27,055 bases of DNA from NCBI GenBank assembly GCA_938003715.1, contig CALKYK010000143.1, positions 1 to 27,055 on the forward strand, given 5' to 3'. The translations under genes were made by a program, and so were the position numbers. The stretch is from an uncultured Gammaproteobacteria bacterium (GTDB lineage Bacteria; Pseudomonadota; Gammaproteobacteria; Steroidobacterales; Woeseiaceae). Below, piece by piece: positions 5,712-14,091 of this stretch. Numbering within the stretch: the stretch's first letter is position 1; every line of letters begins with the position of its first letter. The notes under the pieces were generated by a model. It saw only the letters and a list, made by a program, of their open reading frames with translations, ran no database searches and was not told the DNA's origin.

Positions 5712-8291
5712 ATGTCACACGGGCTGAATCCGCGCAGGACAGCGCTGTCTGCGGCCGTTACCGCTGCGCTGGTCTCGAGCGGTGTCGCGGAAGCGCAAAA
5801 AGTGATCGAAGAAGTCGTCGTTACCGCGACCAAGCGCGAGGAATCGCTGCAGGAGGTGCCGATTGCGGTAACCGCGCTGACCAGCGATGCGCTCGAGGAG
5901 CTCGGCATCACGAATTTCAATGACTACATCATGCAGCTGCCGAGCGTCACCGCGGGCGGCAGCGGACCGAGCCAGAACACGATCTACATTCGCGGCATCG
6001 CCTCGACGACGCCGAACCTGACCACGGCGGGCGTTGCCGGTCTCGCGCCGAACGTGGCCTTCTACCTCGACGAGCAGCCGCTCGCGCAGCCCGGACGCAA
6101 CCTCGACGTCTATGCGGCCGACCTGCAGCGCGTGGAAGTCCTTTCCGGACCGCAGGGCACGCTGTTCGGCGCCAGCTCGCAGGCCGGTAACGTGCGCCTG
6201 ATTACGAACAAGCCCGACATGCAGGACACGTACGGCAGCGTCAAGCTCGGCTTCGGCGCGGTCGAGGAAGGCGACGACAACACGAACTTCGAGCTGCTGC
6301 TGAACGTTCCGATCAGCGACACGTTCGCGGTGCGAGGGGTTTTCTATACCGACAACAAGGGCGGCTTCATCGACAACGTGCCCGGCACGATCAACGCGAG
6401 CGAGAGCGCGCGCTTCCGGCCGGAGGGCACGGTGCGGCTGAACGGCGTGCCGGTCAGCGCCGACCGGGCCGGATTCCAGTCGACCGTGGACCTGTCCGGC
6501 GTCACGTTCCTCGACGCTGACAACGCCGCCCTCGTCGAGGACGATTTCAACTCGATATCGTACGACGGCGGACGCCTCAGCGCGCTTTGGGACATCAATA
6601 ACGACCGGAGCCTGCTGGTCGCGCGCCATACCCAGTACATCGATGCCGACGGCGTGTTGTACGCGGAGCCGGCACTCGGCTACCTGAAGGTGCAGAGGTT
6701 CAGCCAGAACAACATCAGGGACACGTTCGACAATACCGCCTGGACGCTCGAGGGCCGCATCGCGGAGCTCGAGCTGGTGTACACCGGCGCCTTTACCGAT
6801 CGCGAAACGGACCAGATCGTCGACTACACCGACTACCTGTTCGTCGGCCAGTACCTGCCGTATTACATCTGCGACTACTACGTTACCTACACGAGCTTCA
6901 GCCCGACCGGACTGCCGGACGGGACCTGCCAGCCGCCGAACCTTTTCGTCGACAGCAACACGAAGACCGAGGTCATCACGCACGAGCTCCGCTTCACGAC
7001 CGATTCGGCGAACGCGTTCCGCGCGACGTTCGGCGCGTTTTTCCAGGACCTCGAACTCAAGGAACTGAACGACTTTACCTACCCGGGCTCGGTCAACGCG
7101 GTTTCCTACGCCGATGACGGCATGGGCGGGCGGGTGCTCGGCTTTGGCCCGAACTATCCGCTGACCAACACGTCGGTCACCGGCATGGTGGGCAACGCCG
7201 CGCCGGGCTACTTCAGCGACCCGGGCCCGTTTCCCCGCGACGTGATATTCAGGAACGACATACTGCGCACCGACGAGCAGTTCGGCGTCTTCGGTGAGGC
7301 GACCTACGACTTTACGGACGATTTTTCCGTGACCGTGGGTCTGCGCTACTACGACATCGAGGTGGACTTCGAGGGCAGCGCGAACTCATCATTCTTCAAT
7401 TTCGGCCAGTCGACGGATGCGCAGGCGTTCGGCACCAATATCTCGGCGCAGTTTGCGCCGGACAACTCGGTTGGTGCGCCGGACAAGGCGATCGCAGACG
7501 GTACGATCTTCAAGATCACCGCGGACTGGAAGCCGAACGACGACCAGCTCTACTACGTGACGCTGTCGGAAGGATTCCGCCCCGGGCTCCTGAACCGGCC
7601 GGGCGGACGGCAGAACCCGGGCATGACGTTCACGGTCCCGTATTCGCTGGATACTGACGACGTCACCAATTTCGAGCTCGGACTGAAGTCCTACTATCTC
7701 GACGGCCGCTTCCGTTTCAACGGTGCGCTGTTCTTCGTCGACATCGAGCGGCTGCAGACGACGATCTTCGATCCGTCCATCACGAACCTGTTCTTCTCCG
7801 ACAACGCCGCCGACGCTGAGGTGCTCGGCTTCGAGGGCGATTTCATCTGGCTGCCGGACGCGGTCGACGGCCTGACCGTCACCGGCGCGTTCTCGCTCCT
7901 GGATACGGAAATCACCAAGGTGCTGACGCCGACCAACGACGTGCGCCTCGGCGACGAACTCGCCTATGCGCCGGAGTTCCAGGGCAACCTGCGGGCGCGA
8001 TACGAGTGGGACCTCGGAGACAGCGGGCTGCTCGCACACGTGATGCCGAGCGTGTACTGGTCGTCCGACGCATTCAGCGACATCATCACGATCAATCGCG
8101 ACAAGATCGACGGTTGGGTCATGGCCGGCATTTCCGCCGGACTCACCGCAGACGCCTGGAGCGGCGAGCTCTACATCAGTAACCTGACCGACGAGCGGGC
8201 CGAGATAGCGCGCGATTTCGTCTTCGACGTCAGGCGTGTGAGCTACGCGACGCCGCGAACGATAGGCATTCGCCTGAGCTTCGATTTTTGA
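5712..8291 (+). CDS. TonB-dependent outer-membrane receptor (copy 1, paired with TPR-sulfotransferase)
   Basis: An 859-residue outer-membrane transporter that would import a substrate using TonB energy. A signal peptide (cleavage likely after AEA, residue 28) is followed by a TonB-box-like EEVVVTATKRE (33-43). The plug domain has EVPIAVTAL, IYIRGI, VAFYLDEQPL and RVEVLSGPQGTLFGASSQAGNVRLITNKP. The beta-barrel ends in the expected aromatic C-terminus SFDF. Residues about 369-400 hold an unusual run, including PYYICDYYVTY and a second Cys, with 8 tyrosines in 27 residues; by position it is probably an extracellular loop. A clear AGGGGA ribosome site precedes the ATG. The gene is followed by a hairpin and then a sulfotransferase, transporter and DmdA-like gene on the same strand. 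That context suggests a methylated osmolyte or a conjugate of one as substrate, but TonB receptors cannot be assigned a ligand from sequence alone. Confidence 0.95.
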   Translation: MSHGLNPRRTALSAAVTAALVSSGVAEAQKVIEEVVVTATKREESLQEVPIAVTALTSDALEELGITNFNDYIMQLPSVTAGGSGPSQNTIYIRGIASTTPNLTTAGVAGLAPNVAFYLDEQPLAQPGRNLDVYAADLQRVEVLSGPQGTLFGASSQAGNVRLITNKPDMQDTYGSVKLGFGAVEEGDDNTNFELLLNVPISDTFAVRGVFYTDNKGGFIDNVPGTINASESARFRPEGTVRLNGVPVSADRAGFQSTVDLSGVTFLDADNAALVEDDFNSISYDGGRLSALWDINNDRSLLVARHTQYIDADGVLYAEPALGYLKVQRFSQNNIRDTFDNTAWTLEGRIAELELVYTGAFTDRETDQIVDYTDYLFVGQYLPYYICDYYVTYTSFSPTGLPDGTCQPPNLFVDSNTKTEVITHELRFTTDSANAFRATFGAFFQDLELKELNDFTYPGSVNAVSYADDGMGGRVLGFGPNYPLTNTSVTGMVGNAAPGYFSDPGPFPRDVIFRNDILRTDEQFGVFGEATYDFTDDFSVTVGLRYYDIEVDFEGSANSSFFNFGQSTDAQAFGTNISAQFAPDNSVGAPDKAIADGTIFKITADWKPNDDQLYYVTLSEGFRPGLLNRPGGRQNPGMTFTVPYSLDTDDVTNFELGLKSYYLDGRFRFNGALFFVDIERLQTTIFDPSITNLFFSDNAADAEVLGFEGDFIWLPDAVDGLTVTGAFSLLDTEITKVLTPTNDVRLGDELAYAPEFQGNLRARYEWDLGDSGLLAHVMPSVYWSSDAFSDIITINRDKIDGWVMAGISAGLTADAWSGELYISNLTDERAEIARDFVFDVRRVSYATPRTIGIRLSFDF

Positions 8292-8321
8292 TCGCGACGA
8301 AGCGGTCGATCTGAAACAATG

Positions 8322-8350
8322 GGCGCCCCGGGGACGGGGCGTCTTCGTTT
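8322..8350 (+). terminator. Hairpin between receptor and sulfotransferase (leaky terminator or attenuator)
   Basis: CGCCCCG (8324-8330) pairs with CGGGGCG (8335-8341) around the loop GGGA, and two further pairs (one G-U) extend the stem to 8322-8343. It is followed by the T-rich TCTTCGTTT. It lies 30 bases after the receptor stop and 20 bases before the sulfotransferase start, so it may let the receptor be made in excess over downstream genes. Confidence 0.6.
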
Positions 8351-8362
8351 CGGCGGGATCAC

Positions 8363-10375
8363 GTGCAGTCAGCCCAGCAAAATACGGACCTGCAATCGAT
8401 ACAGCGCAAAATCGTATCGAAACAGTTTCGCTCGGCTCTCGCCGACCTGGCCGCCATTCTCGACGACGAGCCGCAGAATCCCGATGCGCTTTACATGAGC
8501 GCCGTGTGCAACCGTTACCTGGGTGACTTCCCCACCGCGCTCGAAATTCTCGCCGGCCTGAAGTCCGTGCAGCCCGAGTTCGGTCGCGCGCACCAGGAAG
8601 AGGGGCACACGTATCGAGACATGGGCCGCGAGGACGAAGCGTTGGCCGCCTATGCCCGAGCGTGCTTTTTCAATCCCGCGCTCGAAGCGAGTTTCAAAGG
8701 TCAGCTCGCCATTCTCGAAAAGAAAAATCTCGAGCGGCGGGCGGACATCGTGCGCGGCGAGCTCGCACGCCTGCAATCGCTGCCGCCGGCGCTGGTTGCG
8801 GTTACCGATCTCATCGCGCAGGGACGCTTGCTTAAGGCCGAGGACCTGTGCCGGCAGTTCCTGAGAAAAGTACCTCACCACGTCGAGGGCATGCGCCTGC
8901 TCGCAGACATCGGTATACGCCTGGGATGCCTGGACGATGCCGAGTTCCTGCTCGAAAGCGCGACCGGGTTCGAGCCGGAAAACGTTCCTGCACACATCGA
9001 CTACATTCGCGTGCTGCGCAAGCGGCAGAAGTTTCGCCCGGCGCTGGAGCAGGCGGCGGCGCTGCTCGAACGGGCACCCGACAACCCGCAGTTCCGGTCG
9101 ATCTATGCCGTCGAGTGCATGCAGTGCGGCGACTACGCAGCCGCACTCGCGAGCTTCGAAAAAGTGCTGCAGCAGATGCCCGGCGACCCGGTCACGCTGG
9201 CGTCCATGGGCCACGCGTACAAGACCGACGGCCGCTACGACGACGCGGTCGGTGCCTACCGCGACGCGATCCGCAGCCAGCCCTGGTACGGCGAGGCGTG
9301 GTATTCGCTCGCGAACCTGAAGGTATACACGTTCGACGACGACGAGATCTCCCGCATGCTGGACGCCGAGGGCAGGCCGGAGCTCGCACACGCCGACCGC
9401 GTGTACTTCTGTTTCGCGCTCGGCAAGGCGTACGAGGATCGCGAGGACTACGAGACCTCGTTTCGCTATTACGAACGCGGCAATCGGCTGAAGAAGGCGC
9501 AGGGCCGGTACGACGCCGACACGATGTCGGCGGATCTCGATGCGCAGCGGAAGGTGTGCACGCCGGAGTTCTTCGCCGAGCGCGAGGGATACGGCCACGA
9601 AGCTGCCGACCCGATCTTCATTCTCGGGCTGCCCCGCGCCGGGTCGACCCTGCTCGAACAGATTCTGTCGTCGCATTCGCAGGTGGACGGCACCCTGGAG
9701 TTGCCGAACATCCTGTCGCTGTCACAGCGACTGCGTCGCCGGGGTCGGACCGGAGGCGGCAGCCAGTACCCTGACATCCTTCGCGAACTGACCGCAGACG
9801 AGTGTCGCGCATTCGGCGAGGAGTACATCAGCGATACGCGGATTCACCGGCAGGATGCGCCGTACTTCATCGACAAGATGCCGAACAACTTTCGGCACAT
9901 CGGGCTGATCCGGCTGATCCTGCCGAACGCCAAGATAATAGACGCGCGCCGCGAACCGCTGGCGTGCTGCTTTTCGGGCTTCAAGCAGCTGTTTGCCGAG
10001 GGCCAGGAGTTCACCTACGATCTCGAAGACATGGGGCGCTACTACCGCGACTATGTCGGGCTGATGCAGCACTGGGACGAAGCGCTGCCCGGCAAGGTAC
10101 TGCGCGTCCGCTACGAGGACATTGTGGCCGACCTCGAAGGCCAGGTGCGGCGCATCCTCGACTATTGCGGACTGCCGTTCGAGGACGCGTGCATCGAATA
10201 TCACCGGACCGAACGCTCGGTGCGCACGCCGAGTTCCGAGCAGGTGCGGCAGCCGATCTTTACCAGCGGCCTCGAGCAGTGGCGGCATTTCGAACCTTGG
10301 CTGGCGCCGTTGAAGGGGGCGCTGGGGCCGATGCTCGATGAATACGGCTCGACACGGAGAGCAGGCAGTGAATGA
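8363..10375 (+). CDS. TPR-repeat sulfotransferase (Sulfotransfer_3 / tyrosylprotein sulfotransferase-like), copy 1
   Basis: A 670-residue cytoplasmic-type protein with no signal peptide or membrane segment. Residues about 15-390 are tetratricopeptide repeats, with helical pairs such as GDYAAALASFEKVLQQMPGDP and GRYDDAVGAYRDAIRSQP. The C-terminal third is a PAPS-dependent sulfotransferase. The 5'-phosphosulfate loop is FILGLPRAGSTLLEQILSSH (about 416-435), and the 3'-phosphate motif is DARREPLACCFSGFKQLF (about 526-543). FHRTERSVRTPSSEQVRQPI-like residues near the end are shared with copy 2. The start is a GTG at 8363 behind GGCGGGAT. It ends 8 bp inside the BCCT gene. The TPR part probably docks a protein or peptide substrate; tyrosine sulfation is a hypothesis from the resemblance to TPST-type enzymes. 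The acceptor is unknown. Confidence 0.92.
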   Translation: MQSAQQNTDLQSIQRKIVSKQFRSALADLAAILDDEPQNPDALYMSAVCNRYLGDFPTALEILAGLKSVQPEFGRAHQEEGHTYRDMGREDEALAAYARACFFNPALEASFKGQLAILEKKNLERRADIVRGELARLQSLPPALVAVTDLIAQGRLLKAEDLCRQFLRKVPHHVEGMRLLADIGIRLGCLDDAEFLLESATGFEPENVPAHIDYIRVLRKRQKFRPALEQAAALLERAPDNPQFRSIYAVECMQCGDYAAALASFEKVLQQMPGDPVTLASMGHAYKTDGRYDDAVGAYRDAIRSQPWYGEAWYSLANLKVYTFDDDEISRMLDAEGRPELAHADRVYFCFALGKAYEDREDYETSFRYYERGNRLKKAQGRYDADTMSADLDAQRKVCTPEFFAEREGYGHEAADPIFILGLPRAGSTLLEQILSSHSQVDGTLELPNILSLSQRLRRRGRTGGGSQYPDILRELTADECRAFGEEYISDTRIHRQDAPYFIDKMPNNFRHIGLIRLILPNAKIIDARREPLACCFSGFKQLFAEGQEFTYDLEDMGRYYRDYVGLMQHWDEALPGKVLRVRYEDIVADLEGQVRRILDYCGLPFEDACIEYHRTERSVRTPSSEQVRQPIFTSGLEQWRHFEPWLAPLKGALGPMLDEYGSTRRAGSE

Positions 10376-11921
10376 GGAACTGACACCGGCGCCCGAAGCC
10401 GAAATCGGCCACGAGATCGGCGAGCACAACATCCAGGTGCTGGGCCTGGACATCCACAACCCGGTCTTCATCGTTTCCGCGGTGCTGACGGTCACGCTGG
10501 TCGCATTGACGCTGCTCTTTCAGGAACAGGCAGCAATCATTTTCGACAGCGCACGCACGTGGGTGACGGAAGGATTCGACACGTTCTTCCTGATTTCGGC
10601 GAACCTGTTCGTAGTGTTCTGCCTGGCGCTGGCGATGTCGCCGCTCGGGCGGATTCGACTGGGTGGCGCCGAAGCCGCGCCACGTTACGGTTATCCCGCG
10701 TGGCTCGCGATGCTGTTCGCGGCCGGGGTCGGCATCGGGCTGATGTTCTTCGGCGTGCTGGAGCCGGTCACGCATACGTTGAATCCACCGCTGAGAATCG
10801 ATCCCGCTGAAACGGCCAGCGCCAGCGCTGCCGGCATGTCGGCAGCGATCTTTCACTGGGGCCTGCACGCATGGGCAATCTACGCGGTGGTGGGCCTGTC
10901 GCTCGCGTTCTTCTGTTTCAATCGCGGCATGCCGCTGACGCTGCGCTCCGCGTTCTTCCCGCTGCTGGGCACGCGGGTCTGGGGGCCGTTCGGGCACGTG
11001 GTCGACACCGTCGCCGTGCTGGCCACCCTGTTCGGGCTTGCCGTATCGCTCGGCCTGGGCGCCGAGCAGATCACCGGCGGGCTGCACTACCTTTTCGGCG
11101 TGCCGACCGGCGACGCGACCAAGGTGGTCGTGATCTCGGTAATCATCGGCATTGCGCTTGTGTCGGTAGTCGCCGGGCTCGACAAGGGTGTTAAGCGCCT
11201 GAGCGAACTGAGCATGGGCATGGCGGCGGGTCTGGGGCTCGTTCGGCTGGTCGCGGGGCCCACGCTGGTCATCCTGCCGCGCATCTGGCAGTCGATTGTC
11301 GATTACCTCTACTACCTGCCGAGCCTGAGCAACTGGATCGGCCGGACCGACGTCGCGTTCGTGCATGACTGGACGGTGTTCTACTGGGCGTGGTGGATCG
11401 CGTGGTCGCCGTTCGTCGGCATGTTCATCGCGCGCATCAGCTTCGGCCGCACGGTGCGCGAGTTCATCACCTGGGCGCTGATCATTCCGACCGTGATCGG
11501 GCTGATCTGGATGTCGACGTTCGGCGGCACGGCGCTCGACCAGCTGTTCGCCGACGGCTACCGTGGCGTTGCCGACTCGGTGCCCGAGCTCGCGCTGTTC
11601 CGCATGCTCGAGATGCTGCCCTTGACGGCGATCGTATCGACGGTCAGCGTGTTCCTGATCGCGATCTTTTTCGTGACCTCGGCCGACTCGGGGTCGCTCG
11701 TGATGGACACGATAACGGCCGGTGGCAAGATGGACGCGCCCACGCAGCAGCGCGTTTTCTGGTGCATGCTGGCCGGCCTCGTTTCCATCGCGCTGATGCT
11801 CGGCGGCGGCATCAATTCGCTGCAGTCGATGACGATCGCGATCGGCCTGCCGTTCTGTATCGTGCTGCTCCTGATGTGTTTCGGTCTTTTCCGCGGCCTG
11901 CGCGAGGAAAGCTCGGCCTGA
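10368..11921 (+). CDS. BCCT-family betaine/choline/DMSP transporter
   Basis: A 517-residue inner-membrane secondary transporter with about twelve hydrophobic segments. It shows the BCCT hallmarks: GVGIGLMFFGVLEPVTH near residue 120, FHWGLHAWAIYAVVGL near residue 160, and the tryptophan-rich segment WAWWIAWSPFVGMFIARISF near residues 338-357 that forms the onium-binding box in the family. Family members carry choline, glycine betaine, carnitine or DMSP with Na+ or H+. I chose the GTG at 10368, which has GGAGA about 8 bases upstream and overlaps the sulfotransferase by 8 bp; an in-frame ATG at 10338 would lie deeper inside that gene and lacks a comparable site. The DmdA-like gene starts 45 bp downstream, which favours DMSP or a related compound as cargo. 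That substrate call is from context only. Confidence 0.93.
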   Translation: MNEELTPAPEAEIGHEIGEHNIQVLGLDIHNPVFIVSAVLTVTLVALTLLFQEQAAIIFDSARTWVTEGFDTFFLISANLFVVFCLALAMSPLGRIRLGGAEAAPRYGYPAWLAMLFAAGVGIGLMFFGVLEPVTHTLNPPLRIDPAETASASAAGMSAAIFHWGLHAWAIYAVVGLSLAFFCFNRGMPLTLRSAFFPLLGTRVWGPFGHVVDTVAVLATLFGLAVSLGLGAEQITGGLHYLFGVPTGDATKVVVISVIIGIALVSVVAGLDKGVKRLSELSMGMAAGLGLVRLVAGPTLVILPRIWQSIVDYLYYLPSLSNWIGRTDVAFVHDWTVFYWAWWIAWSPFVGMFIARISFGRTVREFITWALIIPTVIGLIWMSTFGGTALDQLFADGYRGVADSVPELALFRMLEMLPLTAIVSTVSVFLIAIFFVTSADSGSLVMDTITAGGKMDAPTQQRVFWCMLAGLVSIALMLGGGINSLQSMTIAIGLPFCIVLLLMCFGLFRGLREESSA

Positions 11922-11966
11922 TTCCCTGAACTCGGCTCAACCCGTCATTCGAGAGGACCTTTTTGA

Positions 11967-13091
11967 ATGGCTATCGTCCCCATGCTCCTGTCGCGGCGAA
12001 TGCGCGCTTCCCCCTATGAAAAACGCGTGCTCGAAAACGGCGTGACGGCGTTCTCGCTGTACAACAAGATGCTGTTGCCCCTGCACTACGAGTCGTACGA
12101 AGCGACTTACGACAGCCTCGTCAACGGCGTGCAGATCTGGGACGTCGCGGCGCAGCGGCAGGTGGAAATCGTCGGGCCGGACGCGCTGCGGCTGGTGGAG
12201 CTGATCACGCCCCGCGACATCTCGCGCTGCGCCGTCGGGCAGGGCATGTACGCGCCGCTGTGCGACGAGAACGGCGGCATCGTCAACGATCCGATCATCC
12301 TGCGCCTGGCCGACGATCGTTTCTGGCTGTCGATCGCGGATTCAGACGTCAATCTCTGGGTGAAGGGCATCGCCTACGGTCGGGGATTCGACGTGCGCGT
12401 GTTCGAACCGGACGTGAGTCCGCTCGCGATCCAGGGACCGAAGGCAGAGGATCTCGTCGCTGACGTCGTCGGAGAGCACGTGCGCGACATTCGCTTTTTT
12501 CGATTCACCGACGAGACGATCGCGGGCACGCCGGTGAAGCTGGCGCGCTCCGGCTGGAGCGGCCAGGGCGGCTTCGAGGTCTACCTGCAGGACTCGGCCA
12601 GGGGCCTCGACCTGTGGGATGCATTTTGGGACGCGGGCCGGAAGTTCGGGCTGACGGTCGGCTCACCGAACCTGATCGAGCGCCTGGAGACGGGGCTCAA
12701 GTCGTACAACGCCGACATGACGATCGAAAGCGATCCGTTCGAGGCCGGTCTCGAGAAGTTCATCGACCTCGACAAGCCGGCCGAGTACATGAGCCGTGAC
12801 GCGCTGCGGAAAATCGCGGCAACCGGACCGGCGAGGCGCCTGGTCAACCTGGTCATCGAGGGCGCGAAGCTCGGGGCACTGCGCAGCGACTGGCGCGTGC
12901 TCGACGAGGACGGCGAGCAGATCGGCCTCGTCACTTCGCAGGCATACTCGCCGAAATACGAGGCGAATATCGCGTTCGCAACCGTCCGCTCGTCGCATGC
13001 CGGAATCGGCGCGTCCGTCACGGTCGACGCCGACGGCGACATGCGCCGCGCGATCGTGCACGATTCGCAGTGGCGGCTGCCGGGCGGCTGA
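11967..13091 (+). CDS. dmdA: DmdA-like DMSP demethylase (GcvT-fold aminomethyltransferase family)
   Basis: A 374-residue GcvT-family protein whose signature stretches are those of dimethylsulfoniopropionate demethylase rather than glycine-cleavage T protein: VQIWDVAAQRQVEIVGPDAL, APLCDENGGIVNDPIILRL, WLSIADSDVNLW, FEPDVSPLAIQGPKA, ARSGWSGQGGFEVYL and SPNLIERLETGLKSYNADM. DmdA transfers a methyl group from DMSP to tetrahydrofolate, giving methylmercaptopropionate. The length (374, against about 370) and N-terminus (SRRMRASPYEKRV) also match. GAGAGGA lies ahead of the ATG. It is the last gene of the receptor-sulfotransferase-BCCT run and converges on phzF with an 8-bp gap. Some DmdA relatives act on other substrates, and the N-terminal YNKMLLPLHYESYEA differs from the commonest marine forms, so the family is firm and the substrate probable. 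Confidence 0.78.
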   Translation: MAIVPMLLSRRMRASPYEKRVLENGVTAFSLYNKMLLPLHYESYEATYDSLVNGVQIWDVAAQRQVEIVGPDALRLVELITPRDISRCAVGQGMYAPLCDENGGIVNDPIILRLADDRFWLSIADSDVNLWVKGIAYGRGFDVRVFEPDVSPLAIQGPKAEDLVADVVGEHVRDIRFFRFTDETIAGTPVKLARSGWSGQGGFEVYLQDSARGLDLWDAFWDAGRKFGLTVGSPNLIERLETGLKSYNADMTIESDPFEAGLEKFIDLDKPAEYMSRDALRKIAATGPARRLVNLVIEGAKLGALRSDWRVLDEDGEQIGLVTSQAYSPKYEANIAFATVRSSHAGIGASVTVDADGDMRRAIVHDSQWRLPGG

Positions 13092-13099
13092 GCGGAAAG

Positions 13100-14008
13100 T
13101 CAGTCCAGGACGAGTTGGCCCTCGGCGACCAGCACGCTGTTGCCGCCGATGAACGTGCGCATTCGGTCGCCGTCGCGCACGGTGCGGGCCGCCAGCACGC
13201 TCGGCCTGCCCATCTCGACGCCCTGCGCGATGCGCCATTCGCCGCCGTCCGCGTAACGCGCGTCGCTGTCGGTCAGCAGCGCGACGAGTCCGCAGTTCGC
13301 GCTGCCCGTCGCCGGGTCCTCCGGCACGCCGTCGAAAGGCGCGAACATGCGGGCACGAATATCGAATTCGTCGTCGCTGCGGAAATACAGGTGCAGGTCC
13401 GGCACGATGCCGAGCGCCTGGATTTCCTCGAGGCCCGGTGTAAATGCCCGCGCCCTCTGCAGCGCCTCGAGAGAGGCCAGCTCCACCATCACGAACGGCA
13501 GGCCGACGCTCGCGACGCGCGGTGCATGCACGTCCGTAACGATGTCCGATTCGTCGAGAGACAACGCACGGGCAATCATCGCAGTGTCCAGCTCTTCGCC
13601 AATTTGCAATGACTGCGGCGCTTCCAGCTCGCAGCGAATGCGACCCTCGTCGTCCTCGCGAATCTCGATGCGCACCGCGCCTGCCGCCTCGTCGAACACG
13701 ACAGACAGGCCGTCGCCGGTGTTGCCGAGTTCGCCGAGCTCGCCGATCGAGGCGAGCACGAATGCCGTGCCCACGTTCGGGTGCCCGGCAAACGGCACTT
13801 CCGTCGACGGCGTGAAGATGCGCACCTTGCGCGTGAAGTCGCCGCTGCCGGCAAACACGAACGCGCTCTCGGAATAATTGAACTCGCGCGCGATCTGCTG
13901 CATTTCCTCCGTGCTCAAGCCCTCGGCGTCCGGGAGTACGGCAAGCTGGTTGCCGCCGAAACGGGTTTCGGTAAAGACGTCACAAATCAGGAATCGATAC
14001 ACGCGCAT
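13100..14008 (-). CDS. PhzF-family isomerase/epimerase
   Basis: A 302-residue protein with the PhzF (diaminopimelate-epimerase fold) pattern. It opens MRVYRFLICDVFTETRFGGN, keeps the general acid/base Glu47 in EFNYSESAFVF, has the GHPNVGTAF loop at the end of the first lobe and EDPATGSANCGLVALL in the second. It is cytoplasmic, with no signal peptide. Proteins of this family isomerise small acids or amino acids; only a few take part in phenazine synthesis, and no other phenazine genes are present, so I do not use the name phzF. It is convergent with the DmdA-like gene and divergent from the phosphatase gene across 83 bp. No link to the osmolyte genes is evident beyond proximity. Confidence 0.92.
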   Translation of the reverse strand: MRVYRFLICDVFTETRFGGNQLAVLPDAEGLSTEEMQQIAREFNYSESAFVFAGSGDFTRKVRIFTPSTEVPFAGHPNVGTAFVLASIGELGELGNTGDGLSVVFDEAAGAVRIEIREDDEGRIRCELEAPQSLQIGEELDTAMIARALSLDESDIVTDVHAPRVASVGLPFVMVELASLEALQRARAFTPGLEEIQALGIVPDLHLYFRSDDEFDIRARMFAPFDGVPEDPATGSANCGLVALLTDSDARYADGGEWRIAQGVEMGRPSVLAARTVRDGDRMRTFIGGNSVLVAEGQLVLD

Positions 14009-14029
14009 GGCGAATCACGGGCCGGTCTT

Positions 14030-14057
14030 TTGCCAGGTGAGCGCGCAGCCTACTACA
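14030..14057 (+). promoter_or_regulatory. Sigma-70-like promoter for the PhoD-like gene
   Basis: TTGCCA (14030-14035) and TACAAT (14052-14057) are separated by 16 bases and lie about 35 bases before the ATG at 14092. Each hexamer is close to consensus. The 83-bp gap to the divergent PhzF-family gene must also hold that gene's promoter, which I cannot pick out. Confidence 0.5.
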
Positions 14058-14091
14058 ATTCCTGCACACCCGGACACGCACAGTTAAGGCA

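Noticed and set aside
11967..13091. Glycine-cleavage T protein or sarcosine/dimethylglycine dehydrogenase domain
   Set aside because: The conserved strings and length match DmdA better, there is no FAD domain, and no gcvH or gcvP is nearby. Substrate specificity still needs testing.
13100..14008. Phenazine biosynthesis gene phzF
   Set aside because: Only the isomerase fold is supported; no other phenazine gene is nearby.
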